This document shows positions 8,757 through 18,334 of a DNA stretch of 32,371 nt, one piece after another. The DNA is taken from contig NZ_LZJI01000091.1 in assembly GCF_001667775.1 (NCBI RefSeq), positions 1 through 32,371 on the forward strand, written 5' to 3'. The stretch is from Mycobacterium sp. E1747 (GTDB lineage Bacteria; Actinomycetota; Actinomycetes; Mycobacteriales; Mycobacteriaceae). The position numbers and the translations under genes are program-made. Under the pieces are notes generated by a model. It was given only the letters and a program-made list of their open reading frames with translations. It was not told the origin of the DNA and searched no databases. Position 1 is the first letter of the stretch. Each line of letters begins with the position of its first letter.

Positions 8757-9725
8757 TCAGGCCTCGGCAGCCGCGACTACCGGGCCCGTGCTAAAAGGCT
8801 CGGCCTCGGCTTCGGCGGACGACCACGCGCCCGGCGTGACGGTTCCGTCGTCTCGACCGACCTCGGCGACGATGGTGGCGGCCTCGCCGCGGGCCAGCGC
8901 GACCGTGGCCACGATCACCACCGCGATCGCGGCTACCAGCACGAAGGCCTTCGGCCCGTCCGCGTGCAGCGTTTCGCCGAGCACGAAGATGCCGAGCAGA
9001 CCGGCCACCACGGGCTTCGCCACGGTCATCGTCGGCATGGAGGCAGTCAGCGCACCGGCGCGGAACGCCGACTGCTGGAAGATCATCCCGGTCAGCGCCA
9101 GCAGCAGCCATGGGACGAACTCGGGTGCGGTCAGCACGGCCAGCGGGCCGTTCTCGCCGACCTCGACGATCCCCTTGGTGAGCACGGCGAACAACGCCAA
9201 CGCGGAGCCCGCGACCACCGCGAGCAGGGCGGCCGCGAACGGGCTGCCCGACCAGATCCGCGCGGCCACCACGCACGCCACCAGCAGCGGCGCCATCACC
9301 GCGGCCACCATGGCCCACGTCTCGACCGACGCGCGCTGATGGCCAGAGGCGGGGTCGCCGACGATGATGACCACCGCCAGGGCGCCGGCGAGCACCACCG
9401 CCCATACCCACTCCCAGCGGGTGACCCGCCGCTTCGTCAGCCGCGCGTAGATCGGCAGGGCGAACAGCAACGCCGTCACCTGCAGCGCAGTGACCAACAC
9501 GACCGAACCCCAGGCCAGGGCGCCGGCCTGCAGGCTGTAGTTGACGATCGCCGCCACCCCGCCCAGCCACCACCGGGTGTCTTTCAGTGACATGCGGAAC
9601 AGCTCCAGGTGGCCGACCTGCTTGTCCGTGATCTCCTGCGCAGAGCGCTGACGGATCACGTCGCCGACCGCGGATGCCAGCGCCGCGCACAACGCAATCA
9701 ACGCCGCGACATCAACCTTCGACAT
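8757..9725 (-). CDS. DMT-family membrane transporter (copy 1)
   Basis: 322-residue polytopic membrane protein with about nine or ten predicted helices, e.g. VDVAALIALCAALASAVGDVI, VSALAWGSVVLVTALQVTALLF-type segments and WAVVLAGALAVVIIVG. The overall plan is that of drug/metabolite-type (EamA-like) permeases; substrate unknown. It keeps the paired motifs QQSAFRAGALTASMPTMTVAKPVVAGLLGIFVLGETL found in the neighbouring copy at 9929-10831. ATG 9725 is chosen for the GGAGGTGGGGGG just upstream. Corresponds to Rv2729c by position. Confidence 0.85.
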   Translation of the reverse strand: MSKVDVAALIALCAALASAVGDVIRQRSAQEITDKQVGHLELFRMSLKDTRWWLGGVAAIVNYSLQAGALAWGSVVLVTALQVTALLFALPIYARLTKRRVTRWEWVWAVVLAGALAVVIIVGDPASGHQRASVETWAMVAAVMAPLLVACVVAARIWSGSPFAAALLAVVAGSALALFAVLTKGIVEVGENGPLAVLTAPEFVPWLLLALTGMIFQQSAFRAGALTASMPTMTVAKPVVAGLLGIFVLGETLHADGPKAFVLVAAIAVVIVATVALARGEAATIVAEVGRDDGTVTPGAWSSAEAEAEPFSTGPVVAAAEA

Positions 9726-9860
9726 TGAGCGACCCCCCACCTCCAGATTGTCCCGACCAGCTTTCCCTGGGGCTCGGGCAAATACACGCAATATTTGCGA
9801 TCAGTTCAGCAACAACTGTATGACGCCGCCCACGCTGCTGCTCGCCCGCGATCACCCTTA

Positions 9861-9877
9861 GTTGATACGCGATCAAC
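9861..9877. promoter_or_regulatory. Perfect inverted repeat between the two DMT genes
   Basis: GTTGAT-ACGCG-ATCAAC, 6-bp arms and a 5-base spacer, 136 bases upstream of the first DMT start and 52 bases past the second DMT stop. It lacks a T-tract, so an operator is more likely than a terminator. The rest of 9726-9928 shows nothing else recognisable. Confidence 0.4.
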
Positions 9878-9928
9878 CTATGTAACGGCTGTGGGCAACC
9901 TCGAGTTCACTCTGGGGTCGACGGCCCG

Positions 9929-10831
9929 CTAAGCCGGCTGCGGGGCGGCGTCTCCGGGCGCCGCCGCGACCCGGTCGTGCGTCGCGCAGGCGTCGACGCG
10001 GGCGAGCTCGACGGTGGCGGCGGTCATCACCAACGCCGCGGCCCCCAGCGCCATCATTCCCGCGCGCCCGGTGTTGAGCGTCTCGCCCAGGACGACGACG
10101 CCCAGCAACGCCGCCACAACCGGCTGGGACACCTCCAGCGTCGGCATCGACGCGGTCAGGGAGCCGGCGCGAAACGCCGACTGCTCCCACGCGAAGGCCG
10201 CCACCGCGACCACCAGCCAGGCGTACAGCTCGGGTGTCTCGACCACCGCCCACCCGCCCTCGCGGATCCGCTGGACCACGCCCTTGGCGAGCACGGCGAA
10301 GACGGCCCACAGCGAGCCGGACACGAAGGCCAGCAGCCCCGCCGCCAGCGCACCGCCCCAGATCCGGGCGGCCAGCACGCAACCGGCCAGCAGCGGCACC
10401 AGCACCGCCGCCACCACGGCCCACGTCCGCAGCGCCACGGTCGAGTGGCCCGCCTGCGGGTTGCCGACCGTCACGATCACCGTCACGGCGGCGGTCAGAA
10501 CCAGGGCCCACGCCCACTCCCGGGCGGTCACCGCGCGGCCGGCCAACCTCGCGCTGATCGGCAGCGCGAACAGCAGCGAAAGGACGAGCAACGCCTGCAC
10601 CAGCAACACCGAGCCCTGGTCAAGCGCGGCCGCCTGCAACACAATGCTGACCACGAGCGTCAGGGCGCCCCACCGCCAGCGCCGGTTGCCGAGTAGCCGG
10701 CGGACGAGTGTGAGCTGCCCGACAGATGAGTCGGTGATCCGGTGCGTCGCCCGCTGCTGCAAGACGTCGCCGATTGCGACGCAGAGCGCGGATGCCAAGG
10801 CGAGCAAAGCGGCGATGTCCGCCTTGGCCAT
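9929..10831 (-). CDS. DMT-family membrane transporter (copy 2, paralogue)
   Basis: 300-residue paralogue of the gene at 8757-9725, in tandem on the same strand. Shared motifs: N-terminal AxIAAL.AL.SAL..AIGDV.QQRA, SVLLVQALLVLSLLFALPI, AREWAWALVLTAAVTVIVTVGNPQAGH, and EQSAFRAGSLTASMPTLEVSQPVVAALLGVVVLGETLNT. Family and topology as for copy 1; substrate unknown. ATG 10831 has GGAG five bases upstream. The 203-base gap between the two copies includes a palindrome, so they may be separately regulated. Divergent from the DUF349 gene. Confidence 0.84.
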   Translation of the reverse strand: MAKADIAALLALASALCVAIGDVLQQRATHRITDSSVGQLTLVRRLLGNRRWRWGALTLVVSIVLQAAALDQGSVLLVQALLVLSLLFALPISARLAGRAVTAREWAWALVLTAAVTVIVTVGNPQAGHSTVALRTWAVVAAVLVPLLAGCVLAARIWGGALAAGLLAFVSGSLWAVFAVLAKGVVQRIREGGWAVVETPELYAWLVVAVAAFAWEQSAFRAGSLTASMPTLEVSQPVVAALLGVVVLGETLNTGRAGMMALGAAALVMTAATVELARVDACATHDRVAAAPGDAAPQPA

Positions 10832-10934
10832 GGTTTCTCCGTCCGAGTCGGGGTACGGACAACTGTGATACCCCATGCGTCCGCTCCGATGCATCTGGAG
10901 CGGGATCACCAGGGTGGCGGCGCGCGGGCCGACA

Positions 10935-10960
10935 AGCTGCTTGAATACTGTTGAGCAGCT
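10935..10960 (+). promoter_or_regulatory. Inverted repeat flanking a -10-like TACTGT upstream of the DUF349 gene
   Basis: AGCTGCT (10935-10941) and AGCAGCT (10954-10960) are perfect inverse copies around TACTGT (10946-10951), a TANNNT -10. It lies about 105 bases upstream of the DUF349 start and 104 bases from the divergent DMT start, so a protein bound here could control one or both. Confidence 0.4.
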
Positions 10961-11063
10961 GTTGGGAAGGTCGCGAGGGCCGCCCCACGGATGTAGCAGA
11001 CGGTGCCGCTACGCGCGGCAGGTGCGCGGACTTCCCACCGCGCGAAGGGTAGGTGACGAGCGC

Positions 11064-12425
11064 ATGACGGCTGACGAACCCCAGGGATCCGACCCGGGCG
11101 GACCGGTGCCCCGACCGGTTTCGCGCCCGGTCCCACGCCCGGGTCCTCGACCCGGCCCGCGGCCGTCGAGCGCGGCGCCGCGGCCCGTCGTCCACCCGAT
11201 TCCGGCGCCCCCGCGCAGCAATCCGCATCAGTTCGGGCGCGTCGACGACGACGGCACGGTCTGGCTGATCGCCGCGGCCGGCGAGCGCGTCGTCGGCTCA
11301 TGGCAGGCCGGCGATCGCGAGGCTGCTTTCGCCCACTTCGGTCGCCGCTTCGACGACCTGAGTACCGAGGTCACCCTCATGGAGGAGCGACTCGCGGCGG
11401 GGACCGGCGACGCCCGCAAGATCAAGGCGCACGCGTCCGAGCTGGCCGAAGCGTTGCCGACGGCGGCCGTGCTTGGCGACGTCGACGCGCTCGCCAGCCG
11501 GTTGGCCAGCCTCATCGATCAGGTCGAGACCGCCGTCGCGCAGGAGCGCTCCCGCCGCGACGAGCACCGCGCCGCGCAGACCGCCCGCAAGGAGGCGCTG
11601 GCCGCCGAGGCCGAGGAGTTGGCCGCGAACTCGACGCAGTGGAAGGCGGCCGGTGACCGGCTGCGGGCCATCCTCGACGAGTGGAAGACCATCAGCGGCC
11701 TGGACCGCAAGGTCGACGACGCGCTGTGGAAGCGCTATTCGGCCGCCCGTGAGGCCTTCAACCGGCGGCGGGGGGCCCACTTCGCCGAGCTGGACCGCGA
11801 GCGCGTGGGCGTTCGGCAGGCCAAGGAACGACTGTGCGAACGCGCCGAGGCGTTGTCCGATTCGACGGAATGGACCACCACCAGCGCCGAATTCCGCAAG
11901 CTGCTCACGGAGTGGAAGGCGGCGGGCCGGGCGGCCAAGGACGTCGACGACGCCCTGTGGCGGCGCTTCAAGGCAGCCCAGGACGTGTTCTTCACGGCGC
12001 GCAACGCGGCGACCGCGGAGAAGGACGCCGAGCTGCGGGCCAATGCGACGGCCAAGGAAGCGTTGCTGGCCGAGGCGGAGAAGATCGACACCAGCAATCA
12101 CGACGCGGCCCGGGCGGCACTGCGCTCGATCGCCGAGAAGTGGGATGCCATCGGCAAGGTGCCGCGGGAGCGGTCCGCCGAATTGGAGCGCCGGCTGCGT
12201 GCCGTCGAGAAGAAGGTGCGCGACGCGGGCGAGGCCGATTGGTCGGATCCCCAGGCGCAGGCCCGCGCCGAGCAATTCCGCATTCGCGCCGACCAGTACG
12301 AGCAGCAGGCGCAGAAGGCCGCCGCGGCGGGCCGCACCAAAGAGGCGCAGGAGGCCAGGGCCAACGCCGAACAGTGGCGGCAATGGGCGCAGGCTGCCGC
12401 CGAGGCGCTAACGCGTAAGCCCTAG
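11064..12425 (+). CDS. DUF349-repeat coiled-coil protein (Rv2731 type)
   Basis: 453-residue soluble protein. Residues ~1-55 are a Pro/Arg-rich disordered leader ([21 protein letters not shown]). After a small domain ([24 protein letters not shown]) come tandem DUF349 units of about 70 residues, each with the W-K-x-xG..L..W-K-...DD.LW.RF..A...F signature ([19 protein letters not shown].., [19 protein letters not shown].., [16 protein letters not shown]). Mostly charged alpha-helix, probably elongated. Molecular function is not known to me. ATG 11064 follows GGTGACGAG. Its stop codon interlocks with that of the convergent 4-TM gene in the tetranucleotide CTAG. Confidence 0.88.
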   Translation: MTADEPQGSDPGGPVPRPVSRPVPRPGPRPGPRPSSAAPRPVVHPIPAPPRSNPHQFGRVDDDGTVWLIAAAGERVVGSWQAGDREAAFAHFGRRFDDLSTEVTLMEERLAAGTGDARKIKAHASELAEALPTAAVLGDVDALASRLASLIDQVETAVAQERSRRDEHRAAQTARKEALAAEAEELAANSTQWKAAGDRLRAILDEWKTISGLDRKVDDALWKRYSAAREAFNRRRGAHFAELDRERVGVRQAKERLCERAEALSDSTEWTTTSAEFRKLLTEWKAAGRAAKDVDDALWRRFKAAQDVFFTARNAATAEKDAELRANATAKEALLAEAEKIDTSNHDAARAALRSIAEKWDAIGKVPRERSAELERRLRAVEKKVRDAGEADWSDPQAQARAEQFRIRADQYEQQAQKAAAAGRTKEAQEARANAEQWRQWAQAAAEALTRKP

Positions 12426-13027
12426 GTGTCGGGACCCCGGAGCGCCGGGCCGTCGGGCCCGGCTTGGTCGTTGAGGCTGTCCAGCAGCGTCTTCGACTGT
12501 TGCTGCGCCGCGACCCGGCGCCGCTGCTCCTCGGCCGCGAGCTGCACGATGGTGCGCGACCAGACCACGCGCGCCCACTGGTAGGTCAGCGCGAGGACGA
12601 CGACCCACGCCGCGATCAGCCCCGCCCCCGGGCCCGGGTGCCCGGCGGCGACGGTCTGGCGTGACCAGATGGCCAACAGACCGGCCGCCCCGGCGAGCGC
12701 GGAGCCCGCGAGCGCGATCCAGGCCAGTGCCCAGCGGCGCGTCACCAAGGCCAGCATGGAGAATCCGACGCCGAACACCAGCGTCAGCCAGGCGAACACC
12801 CGCGACGGCAGGGCCACCGCCGCCGCCCCGGCGCCGTGACTGCTGAACAACACGTCCCAGCCTCGCACCGCGCCGGTGTGCGGCAGGATGAACGAGCCCA
12901 GCAGCACGAAAACCAGGATCGCGACGACGAAGCCGCGTGGGCCCGGGTCGAATCCGCGTGCCACCCGCCGTTCAGCGGCTTCGATTTCCGTGCGCAAGGC
13001 GTCGAGGTCGGGGCGTTCTTCCATCAT
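12422..13027 (-). CDS. Four-helix membrane protein (Rv2732c type)
   Basis: 201-residue conserved mycobacterial membrane protein of unknown function. A cytoplasmic acidic N-terminus ([22 protein letters not shown]) precedes four predicted helices ([69 protein letters not shown]) and a basic/Gln-rich C-terminus. Start ATG 13027 overlaps the miaB stop in ATGA, so it is translated with miaB; ATG 13024 is an alternative. Its tail overlaps the convergent DUF349 gene by four bases. Confidence 0.82.
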   Translation of the reverse strand: MMEERPDLDALRTEIEAAERRVARGFDPGPRGFVVAILVFVLLGSFILPHTGAVRGWDVLFSSHGAGAAAVALPSRVFAWLTLVFGVGFSMLALVTRRWALAWIALAGSALAGAAGLLAIWSRQTVAAGHPGPGAGLIAAWVVVLALTYQWARVVWSRTIVQLAAEEQRRRVAAQQQSKTLLDSLNDQAGPDGPALRGPDT

Positions 13028-14544
13028 CGGGCACATCCAAGGGGTTCTGTGGGGTCGGCGGGCGGTCCGACGGCGGGCATGCCGAGGCCGACGCCGCCCG
13101 GGCGCCGCCCGGCGGCGTGCGCGTCGCCCGCGCGGGTTCGGCGATGGGCGAGGATGCCGGCGTCGGCGATCAGGTGGTGCGGGGCCGCCTGGGTGATGAC
13201 CGCGGTGACCAGGTCCCCGGGTCGCACCCGGTCGTCGGCGCCGAAGTGCACCAGGCGCCCGTCGCGGGCGCGACCGGTCATGCGCGCGGTGCGGGTGTCC
13301 TTGCGGCCCTCGCCGGCGGCGACCAGCAACTCCACGGTCTGGCCGATCAGCGCGCGATTGCCTTCCAGCGAGATCTGCTCCTGGAGCTCGACCAGCCGCT
13401 CGTACCGTTCCTGCACAACGGCTTTCGGAAGCTGGCCGTCGAGTTCGGCGGCCGGGGTGCCGGGCCGCTTGGAGTATTGGAAGGTGAACGCGGCCGCAAA
13501 CCGGGCCTGCCGGACCACATCTAGGGTGGCGGCGAAATCCTCTTCGGTCTCGCCGGGAAACCCGACGATCAGGTCGGTGGTGATGGCGGCGTGCGGCATG
13601 GCGGCCCGCACGCGGTCGATGATGCCCAGGTAGCGCTCGGCGCGGTACGAGCGCCGCATCGCGCGCAGCACCCGGTCGGAGCCCGACTGCAGCGGCATGT
13701 GCAAGGCGGGACAGACATTCGGCGTCTGTGCCATGGCCTCGATGACGTCGTCGGTGAATTCGGCCGGATGCGGGGAGGTGAACCGCACGCGTTCCAGCCC
13801 GTCGATGTCCCCGCAGGCCCGCAGCAGCCGCGCGAAGGCGCCGCGATCGCGGGGCAGCGCCGGGTCGGCGAAGGACACCCCGTAGGCGTTGACGTTCTGG
13901 CCCAGCAGCGTGACTTCGAGCACGCCGTCGTCCACCAGGGCTCTCACCTCGGCCAGGACGTCGGCCGGGCTGCGGTCGACCTCCTTGCCGCGCAACGCGG
14001 GCACGATGCAGAAGGTGCAGCTGTTGTTGCACCCGACGGAGACGGAAACCCAAGCGGCATAAGCCGATTCGCGTGCGCTCGGCAGCGCGGAGGGAAACTC
14101 CTGCAGCGACTCGGCGATCTCCACCTGGGCGGCCTTGTTGTGCCGGGCCCGCTCGAGCAGCGTGGGCAGGGATCCGATGTTGTGCGTTCCGAAGACCACG
14201 TCCACCCAGGGCGCCTTGCGCAGCAACGCGTCACGGTCTTTCTGGGCCAGGCAGCCCCCGACGGCGATCTGCATCTCGGGGTTGCCGCGCTTGCGCGGGG
14301 CGAGGTGGCTGAGGTTGCCGTACAGCTTGTTGTCGGCGTTCTCGCGCACGGCGCAGGTGTTGAAGACCACCACGTCGGCGTCGGCACCGTCAGGCGCGCG
14401 TTGGTAACCGGCGGTTTCCAGCAGGCCCGCCAACCGTTCCGAATCGTGGACGTTCATCTGACAGCCGTAGGTGCGGACCTGATAGGTGCGCGCCCCGGCG
14501 CCGTCGGGCGCGCCCGCGGCGTCCTGCATCACCATCGAAGTCAC
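13024..14544 (-). CDS. miaB: tRNA-2-methylthio-N6-dimethylallyladenosine synthase MiaB
   Basis: 506-residue radical-SAM methylthiotransferase acting on i6A37 made by MiaA. Seen: N-terminal MTTase domain with the three auxiliary-cluster Cys in [22 protein letters not shown] and VGGCLAQKD; the radical-SAM CxxxCxxC in [27 protein letters not shown] and [10 protein letters not shown]; and a C-terminal TRAM domain ([14 protein letters not shown]...GRLVHF) with a Gly/Pro-rich extension. GTG 14544 has no ribosome site but has TACCAT six bases upstream, so a leaderless start is likely; ATGs at 14535 and 14529 are alternatives. Overlaps the downstream membrane-protein start by ATGA. Confidence 0.95.
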   Translation of the reverse strand: MTSMVMQDAAGAPDGAGARTYQVRTYGCQMNVHDSERLAGLLETAGYQRAPDGADADVVVFNTCAVRENADNKLYGNLSHLAPRKRGNPEMQIAVGGCLAQKDRDALLRKAPWVDVVFGTHNIGSLPTLLERARHNKAAQVEIAESLQEFPSALPSARESAYAAWVSVSVGCNNSCTFCIVPALRGKEVDRSPADVLAEVRALVDDGVLEVTLLGQNVNAYGVSFADPALPRDRGAFARLLRACGDIDGLERVRFTSPHPAEFTDDVIEAMAQTPNVCPALHMPLQSGSDRVLRAMRRSYRAERYLGIIDRVRAAMPHAAITTDLIVGFPGETEEDFAATLDVVRQARFAAAFTFQYSKRPGTPAAELDGQLPKAVVQERYERLVELQEQISLEGNRALIGQTVELLVAAGEGRKDTRTARMTGRARDGRLVHFGADDRVRPGDLVTAVITQAAPHHLIADAGILAHRRTRAGDAHAAGRRPGGVGLGMPAVGPPADPTEPLGCAR

Positions 14545-14550
14545 GGGGCC

Positions 14551-14556
14551 ATGGTA
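14551..14556 (-). promoter_or_regulatory. Leaderless -10 element for miaB
   Basis: TACCAT, six bases (GGCCCC), then the GTG start at 14544. It lies in the 43-base gap after the recX stop, so miaB may have its own start site despite following recA-recX. Confidence 0.45.
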
Positions 14557-15074
14557 CGGCGACCCGGCGGCGCCCGAGAAACCGCTGCTAGACCCGGCGG
14601 CGGTCCCGTTCGGCGGCCAGCTCGGCGAGAACGACCTCACACGCCAAGTTCTGGCTGTAGCCGCGACGCGCCAACATTCCGACCAGCCTGCGGGTCACCT
14701 TCGCGTCGTCGCCGGCCAACGTCTCGCGACGCAGCTTGGCGCGCACCAACTCCTCGGCCCGGTCCCGCTCGGCGCCGGCGTCGATTTCGGACAGCGCCGA
14801 GGTGATCACGTCCCGGTCGACGCCCTTGGTGTGCAATTCGGCGGCCAGGGCACGCCTGCTCTTGCCGGCCTTCGCCCGGCGAGACCGCACCCACTGCTGC
14901 GCGAAGTCGGCGTCGTCTACCAGGCCGACGGTGGCCAGGCGGTCCAGCACGGCGGCGCTGACGTCCTCCGGGTAGCCCCGCTTCGCCAGGTGGCCGTGCA
15001 GCTCGGCGCGCGTGCGCGCCCTCACGGTGAGCAGGCGCAGGCACAGGGCGCGCGCCTGCTCCTCGCGAGAGGGC

Positions 15075-16115
<1,041 letters not shown>

Positions 16116-16171
16116 GGTGCCTCTCCTATGGTTCGGTGTGTTCGGTGACCGGTATCGGTCGGTTGGCCGTG

Positions 16172-16194
16172 ACACTAGAGAAGGCCACCGACAA
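16172..16194 (-). promoter_or_regulatory. recA PafBC-dependent (RecA-NDp) promoter
   Basis: On the minus strand TTGTCGGTG (16186-16194), eight bases, then TAGTGT (16172-16177): a full match to the TTGTCRGTG-N8-TANNNT motif of the LexA-independent mycobacterial DNA-damage regulon driven by the PafBC activator. The start site would fall near 16165, leaving a leader of about 50 bases before recA. Confidence 0.85.
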
Positions 16195-16223
16195 GTTGAC
16201 TCGCCGAACGTTCCCCACAGTAG

Positions 16224-16239
16224 CCGAACACCTGTTCGA
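16224..16239. promoter_or_regulatory. LexA-binding SOS box of recA
   Basis: CCGAACACCTGTTCGA, one mismatch from the mycobacterial palindrome TCGAAC-N4-GTTCGA. It is 109 bases upstream of the recA start and lies upstream of the PafBC promoter, consistent with two recA promoters, the distal one under LexA. It also lies just upstream of the divergent riboswitch transcript. Confidence 0.9.
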
Positions 16240-16270
16240 TTCAAGCGGACACGCCGAACCCCGCACGCGT

Positions 16271-16420
16271 GTGGCAACATTTGCCACCGAAAGACGCTGG
16301 CGGGGCCCAGAGAGCCCGAGCAAACCGGTGTGAATCCGGTGCGGTCCCGCCACTGTGACCGGGATTCCCTCCCGCCAGCCGGATACTCACCGGCAGCGCT
16401 TCCTCACGACAACTGGGGCC
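16271..16420 (+). ncRNA. Cobalamin (B12) riboswitch
   Basis: The aptamer core is plain: the ACCGG/CCGGT hairpin (16324-16328 and 16336-16340), then GCGGTCCCGCCACTGTGACCGGG with the B12 box GCCACTG at 16349-16355, and the 3' AGCCGGATAC segment at 16377-16386. A perfect 9-bp stem GCTGGCGGG (16296-16304)/CCCGCCAGC (16371-16379) encloses the core. A separate hairpin GTGGCA/TGCCAC (16271-16287) lies at the 5' side. Known members bind adenosyl- or methyl-cobalamin and switch the downstream gene off. CCTC near 16402 could pair with the GAGAGG at 16432, hinting at translational control; this is inference. The exact 5' and 3' ends are uncertain. Confidence 0.88.
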
Positions 16421-16452
16421 GGATTTCCCTAGAGAGGCGTGGTTGCACATAC

Positions 16453-17169
16453 ATGACGGTGCGAGACATCTCCGCTGAGTTGGCCGAAATATCCTCCTAC
16501 CAAGGGTTTTTCGCGCTGGCCGTGGGCGGTGACGCGGCCGGGTGGCATCCGGTCCGGCAGTCCTACGCCGACGGGTTCACCGACTTGGTCGAGGCCACCG
16601 CCCGGCGCTATCACACAACGGATCTGCGGGTCGGCGCCTCGCTGGTTCACCTCGGCCACGCCACCCGGCTGTGGTCACCGGTGCTCGCGTGCGCGCTGGG
16701 CCACGACGTCGTCCCCGACCTGGGTGACCTGCAACGCGCCGACGACGGGGCGCAACTGCGATTGCCCGCGCCGGTCGGGACCCCGGCCCACTCACCGGAC
16801 GCGCTGTACCGGGCGGTCGTGCAAGACCACATGCAACAGCTCGCCGCCGGTCTGCGGGTAGGGCTGGCGCCCGCCCTGCTGGCGGGCAACATCGCGTCCG
16901 CGCTGGTCGGTGCAGCGCGTGCCCTGCTCGCCGTGCGGCCCGAGCTGGGCGCGCGGATCGCCGAGACGGTCCATGCGCTGCTGGGCACCGGCATGCTGGC
17001 CGACTCGGGCGTCATCACCGGCCCACCCCTGGGCTTTCGACGCCGTAGTTGCTGCCTCTTTTATCGCCTGCCCGGCGGATCCATCTGCGGCGACTGCGTC
17101 TTCGAGAAGCCACCGCCGGACCGCACTCGGGCGCCGCGTCGTTTGCCCAACTCGCGCAAGGGTATCTGA
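16453..17169 (+). CDS. FhuF-like [2Fe-2S] reductase under B12 riboswitch
   Basis: 238-residue protein. The C-terminal motif C200-C201-x10-C212-x2-C215 (RRRSCCLFYRLPGGSICGDC) is the unusual [2Fe-2S] ligand set of the FhuF family, which reduces ferric siderophores in the cytoplasm. The helical body (LRVGASLVHLGHATRLWSPVLACAL, LAPALLAGNIASALVGAARAL) also matches that family. No signal peptide or membrane segment. It is the first gene after a cobalamin riboswitch and is followed after six bases by a flavodoxin-fold reductase. The B12 control suggests the substrate may be a corrinoid or its Co(III) centre rather than a ferric siderophore (inference). ATG 16453 is the only plausible start; a GAGAGG lies 15 bases upstream, further than usual. 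Not expected at this position in M. tuberculosis, so accessory. Confidence 0.82.
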   Translation: MTVRDISAELAEISSYQGFFALAVGGDAAGWHPVRQSYADGFTDLVEATARRYHTTDLRVGASLVHLGHATRLWSPVLACALGHDVVPDLGDLQRADDGAQLRLPAPVGTPAHSPDALYRAVVQDHMQQLAAGLRVGLAPALLAGNIASALVGAARALLAVRPELGARIAETVHALLGTGMLADSGVITGPPLGFRRRSCCLFYRLPGGSICGDCVFEKPPPDRTRAPRRLPNSRKGI

Positions 17170-17175
17170 AGCGGC

Positions 17176-17796
17176 ATGCCCACCGAGACATCCTTGCGAG
17201 CCCTCGCGTTGACGTGTTCGTTGAAGAAGAGCCCGGAGCCCTCGAGCAGCGAGCTGATCGCCGATCAGGTGCTCGCCCAACTGCGCGGTGCGGGCGTCGG
17301 CACCGAGAAGGTGCGGTGCGTGGACCTGGCGCTGCTGCCTGGCGTGGAAGCGGACATGGGCCCGGGCGACGAGTGGCCGGCGCTACTGGAGAAGATCACC
17401 GCGGCGGACATCGTGGTGCTGTCGACGCCCACCTGGGTCGGCCACATGTCCAGTGTCGCGCAGCGCGTTCTGGAGCGCCTCGACGCCGCGATCTCCGATA
17501 AGGACGACGCCGGCCGGCCCCGGATGGTGGGCAAAGTTGCCCTGGTGGCGGTGGTGGGAAATGAGGACGGCGCACACAAGATCGTCGCCGACCTTTTTCA
17601 GGCAGTGAACGACATCGGATTCTCGATTCCCGCGCAAGGGTGCACCTATTGGAACGGCGAGGCCATGCAGGGGACGAATTTCAACGACCTCGACGACGTG
17701 CCGGAAGCGGTGGCGACCACGACCGAAACGGCGGCCCGCAACGCCGTCCACCTCGCGGCGCTATTGCGGCAGCACGAATATCCGCCCTACGAATAG
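17176..17796 (+). CDS. Flavodoxin-fold NAD(P)H-dependent FMN reductase-like protein
   Basis: 206-residue soluble flavoprotein-like protein. The N-terminal phosphate-binding loop (ALTCSLKKSPEPSSSELIADQVLAQL) and the second FMN loop (IVVLSTPTWVGHMSSVAQRVLERLD) are typical of NADPH-dependent FMN reductases/flavodoxin-like quinone reductases; VGKVALVAVVGNEDGAHKI forms the next strand and loop. It starts six bases after the FhuF-like gene with AAGGG upstream, so both share the riboswitch transcript. It could supply reduced flavin or electrons to the [2Fe-2S] partner (inference). Convergent with DUF3046 after a nine-base gap. Confidence 0.82.
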   Translation: MPTETSLRALALTCSLKKSPEPSSSELIADQVLAQLRGAGVGTEKVRCVDLALLPGVEADMGPGDEWPALLEKITAADIVVLSTPTWVGHMSSVAQRVLERLDAAISDKDDAGRPRMVGKVALVAVVGNEDGAHKIVADLFQAVNDIGFSIPAQGCTYWNGEAMQGTNFNDLDDVPEAVATTTETAARNAVHLAALLRQHEYPPYE

Positions 17797-17805
17797 GCGG
17801 CGCAC

Positions 17806-18000
17806 TCACCACTGCTCGCGCGGTACGTCGAAGTCGACGCACAGGGCCCGCCACACGTCGCGGGGCTCGATCCCGTCCTCGATCGCCTGGGCGGCGGTCC
17901 GGCCGTCGAATCCGGTCAGCACATGGTCCGCCAACACCGAAGAACCGTAGGCCGCACCGAATCGCAGGACGACCCGCTCGTTGAATTCCGTTAGGCGCAC
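17806..18000 (-). CDS. DUF3046 family small protein (Rv2738c type)
   Basis: 64-residue cytoplasmic protein, full length for DUF3046: MRLTEFNERVVLRFG.AYGSSVLADHVL..FDGRTAAQAIEDGIEPRDVWRALC.DFDVP. It is a conserved actinobacterial neighbour of recA, here separated from recA by the riboswitch operon. Function unknown. GTG 18000 is supported by TATCTT six bases upstream and lack of a ribosome site (leaderless). Confidence 0.9.
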   Translation of the reverse strand: MRLTEFNERVVLRFGAAYGSSVLADHVLTGFDGRTAAQAIEDGIEPRDVWRALCVDFDVPREQW

Positions 18001-18006
18001 GTCAGC

Positions 18007-18012
18007 AAGATA
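18007..18012 (-). promoter_or_regulatory. Leaderless -10 element for the DUF3046 gene
   Basis: TATCTT, six bases (GCTGAC), then the GTG start at 18000; no Shine-Dalgarno sequence. Confidence 0.5.
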
Positions 18013-18043
18013 CCCGTCGGGCGCGGATCGGACACCGGCCGCG

Positions 18044-18334
18044 TCACCGCCAGCTGGCCGGCAGATCGATCAGGTGGTTGGGACAAAAGTCCTGCACGGC
18101 CTCGGACATGGTGGTCCGCGCCCGCAACGCCGACATCCGCGAGCGCAACTGCATGAAGGCGTACTCGGCCGGCGCATAGCCCTGCCCGGCGGCGGCCGGG
18201 TCGTCCATCAACTGGCACGCCTGCTGCTCGTCGCCGCTGTCAGCGCGGGCGACGCCCGAACTGAACATCAAGGCGAGCAGCAGGCCGCCGGCCGCGATCG
18301 ATTTCAATGACTTCAATGACATCAATGCCTTCAA
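18044..18334 (-). CDS. Small secreted protein with two Cys (DUF732-like)
   Basis: About 96 residues. A signal peptide (SLKSLKSIAAGGLLLALMFSSGVARADS) is followed by a ~65-residue mature domain, DEQQACQLMDD..GQGYAPAEYAFMQLRSRMSALRARTTMSEAVQDFCPNHLIDLP, whose two Cys could form a disulfide. Size and Cys placement recall the mycobacterial DUF732 family, but this is a weak match. Start is uncertain: TTG 18334 has AGGAGG nine bases upstream; ATG 18322 and ATG 18367 (overlapping the glycosyltransferase stop as TGATG) are alternatives. The signal-peptide start is encoded by a 9-bp tandem repeat. Confidence 0.65.
   Translation of the reverse strand: MKALMSLKSLKSIAAGGLLLALMFSSGVARADSGDEQQACQLMDDPAAAGQGYAPAEYAFMQLRSRMSALRARTTMSEAVQDFCPNHLIDLPASWR

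Noticed and set aside
9861..9877. Rho-independent terminator of the second DMT gene
   Set aside because: Perfect but short, AT-containing arms with a 5-base spacer and no T-tract; an operator fits better.
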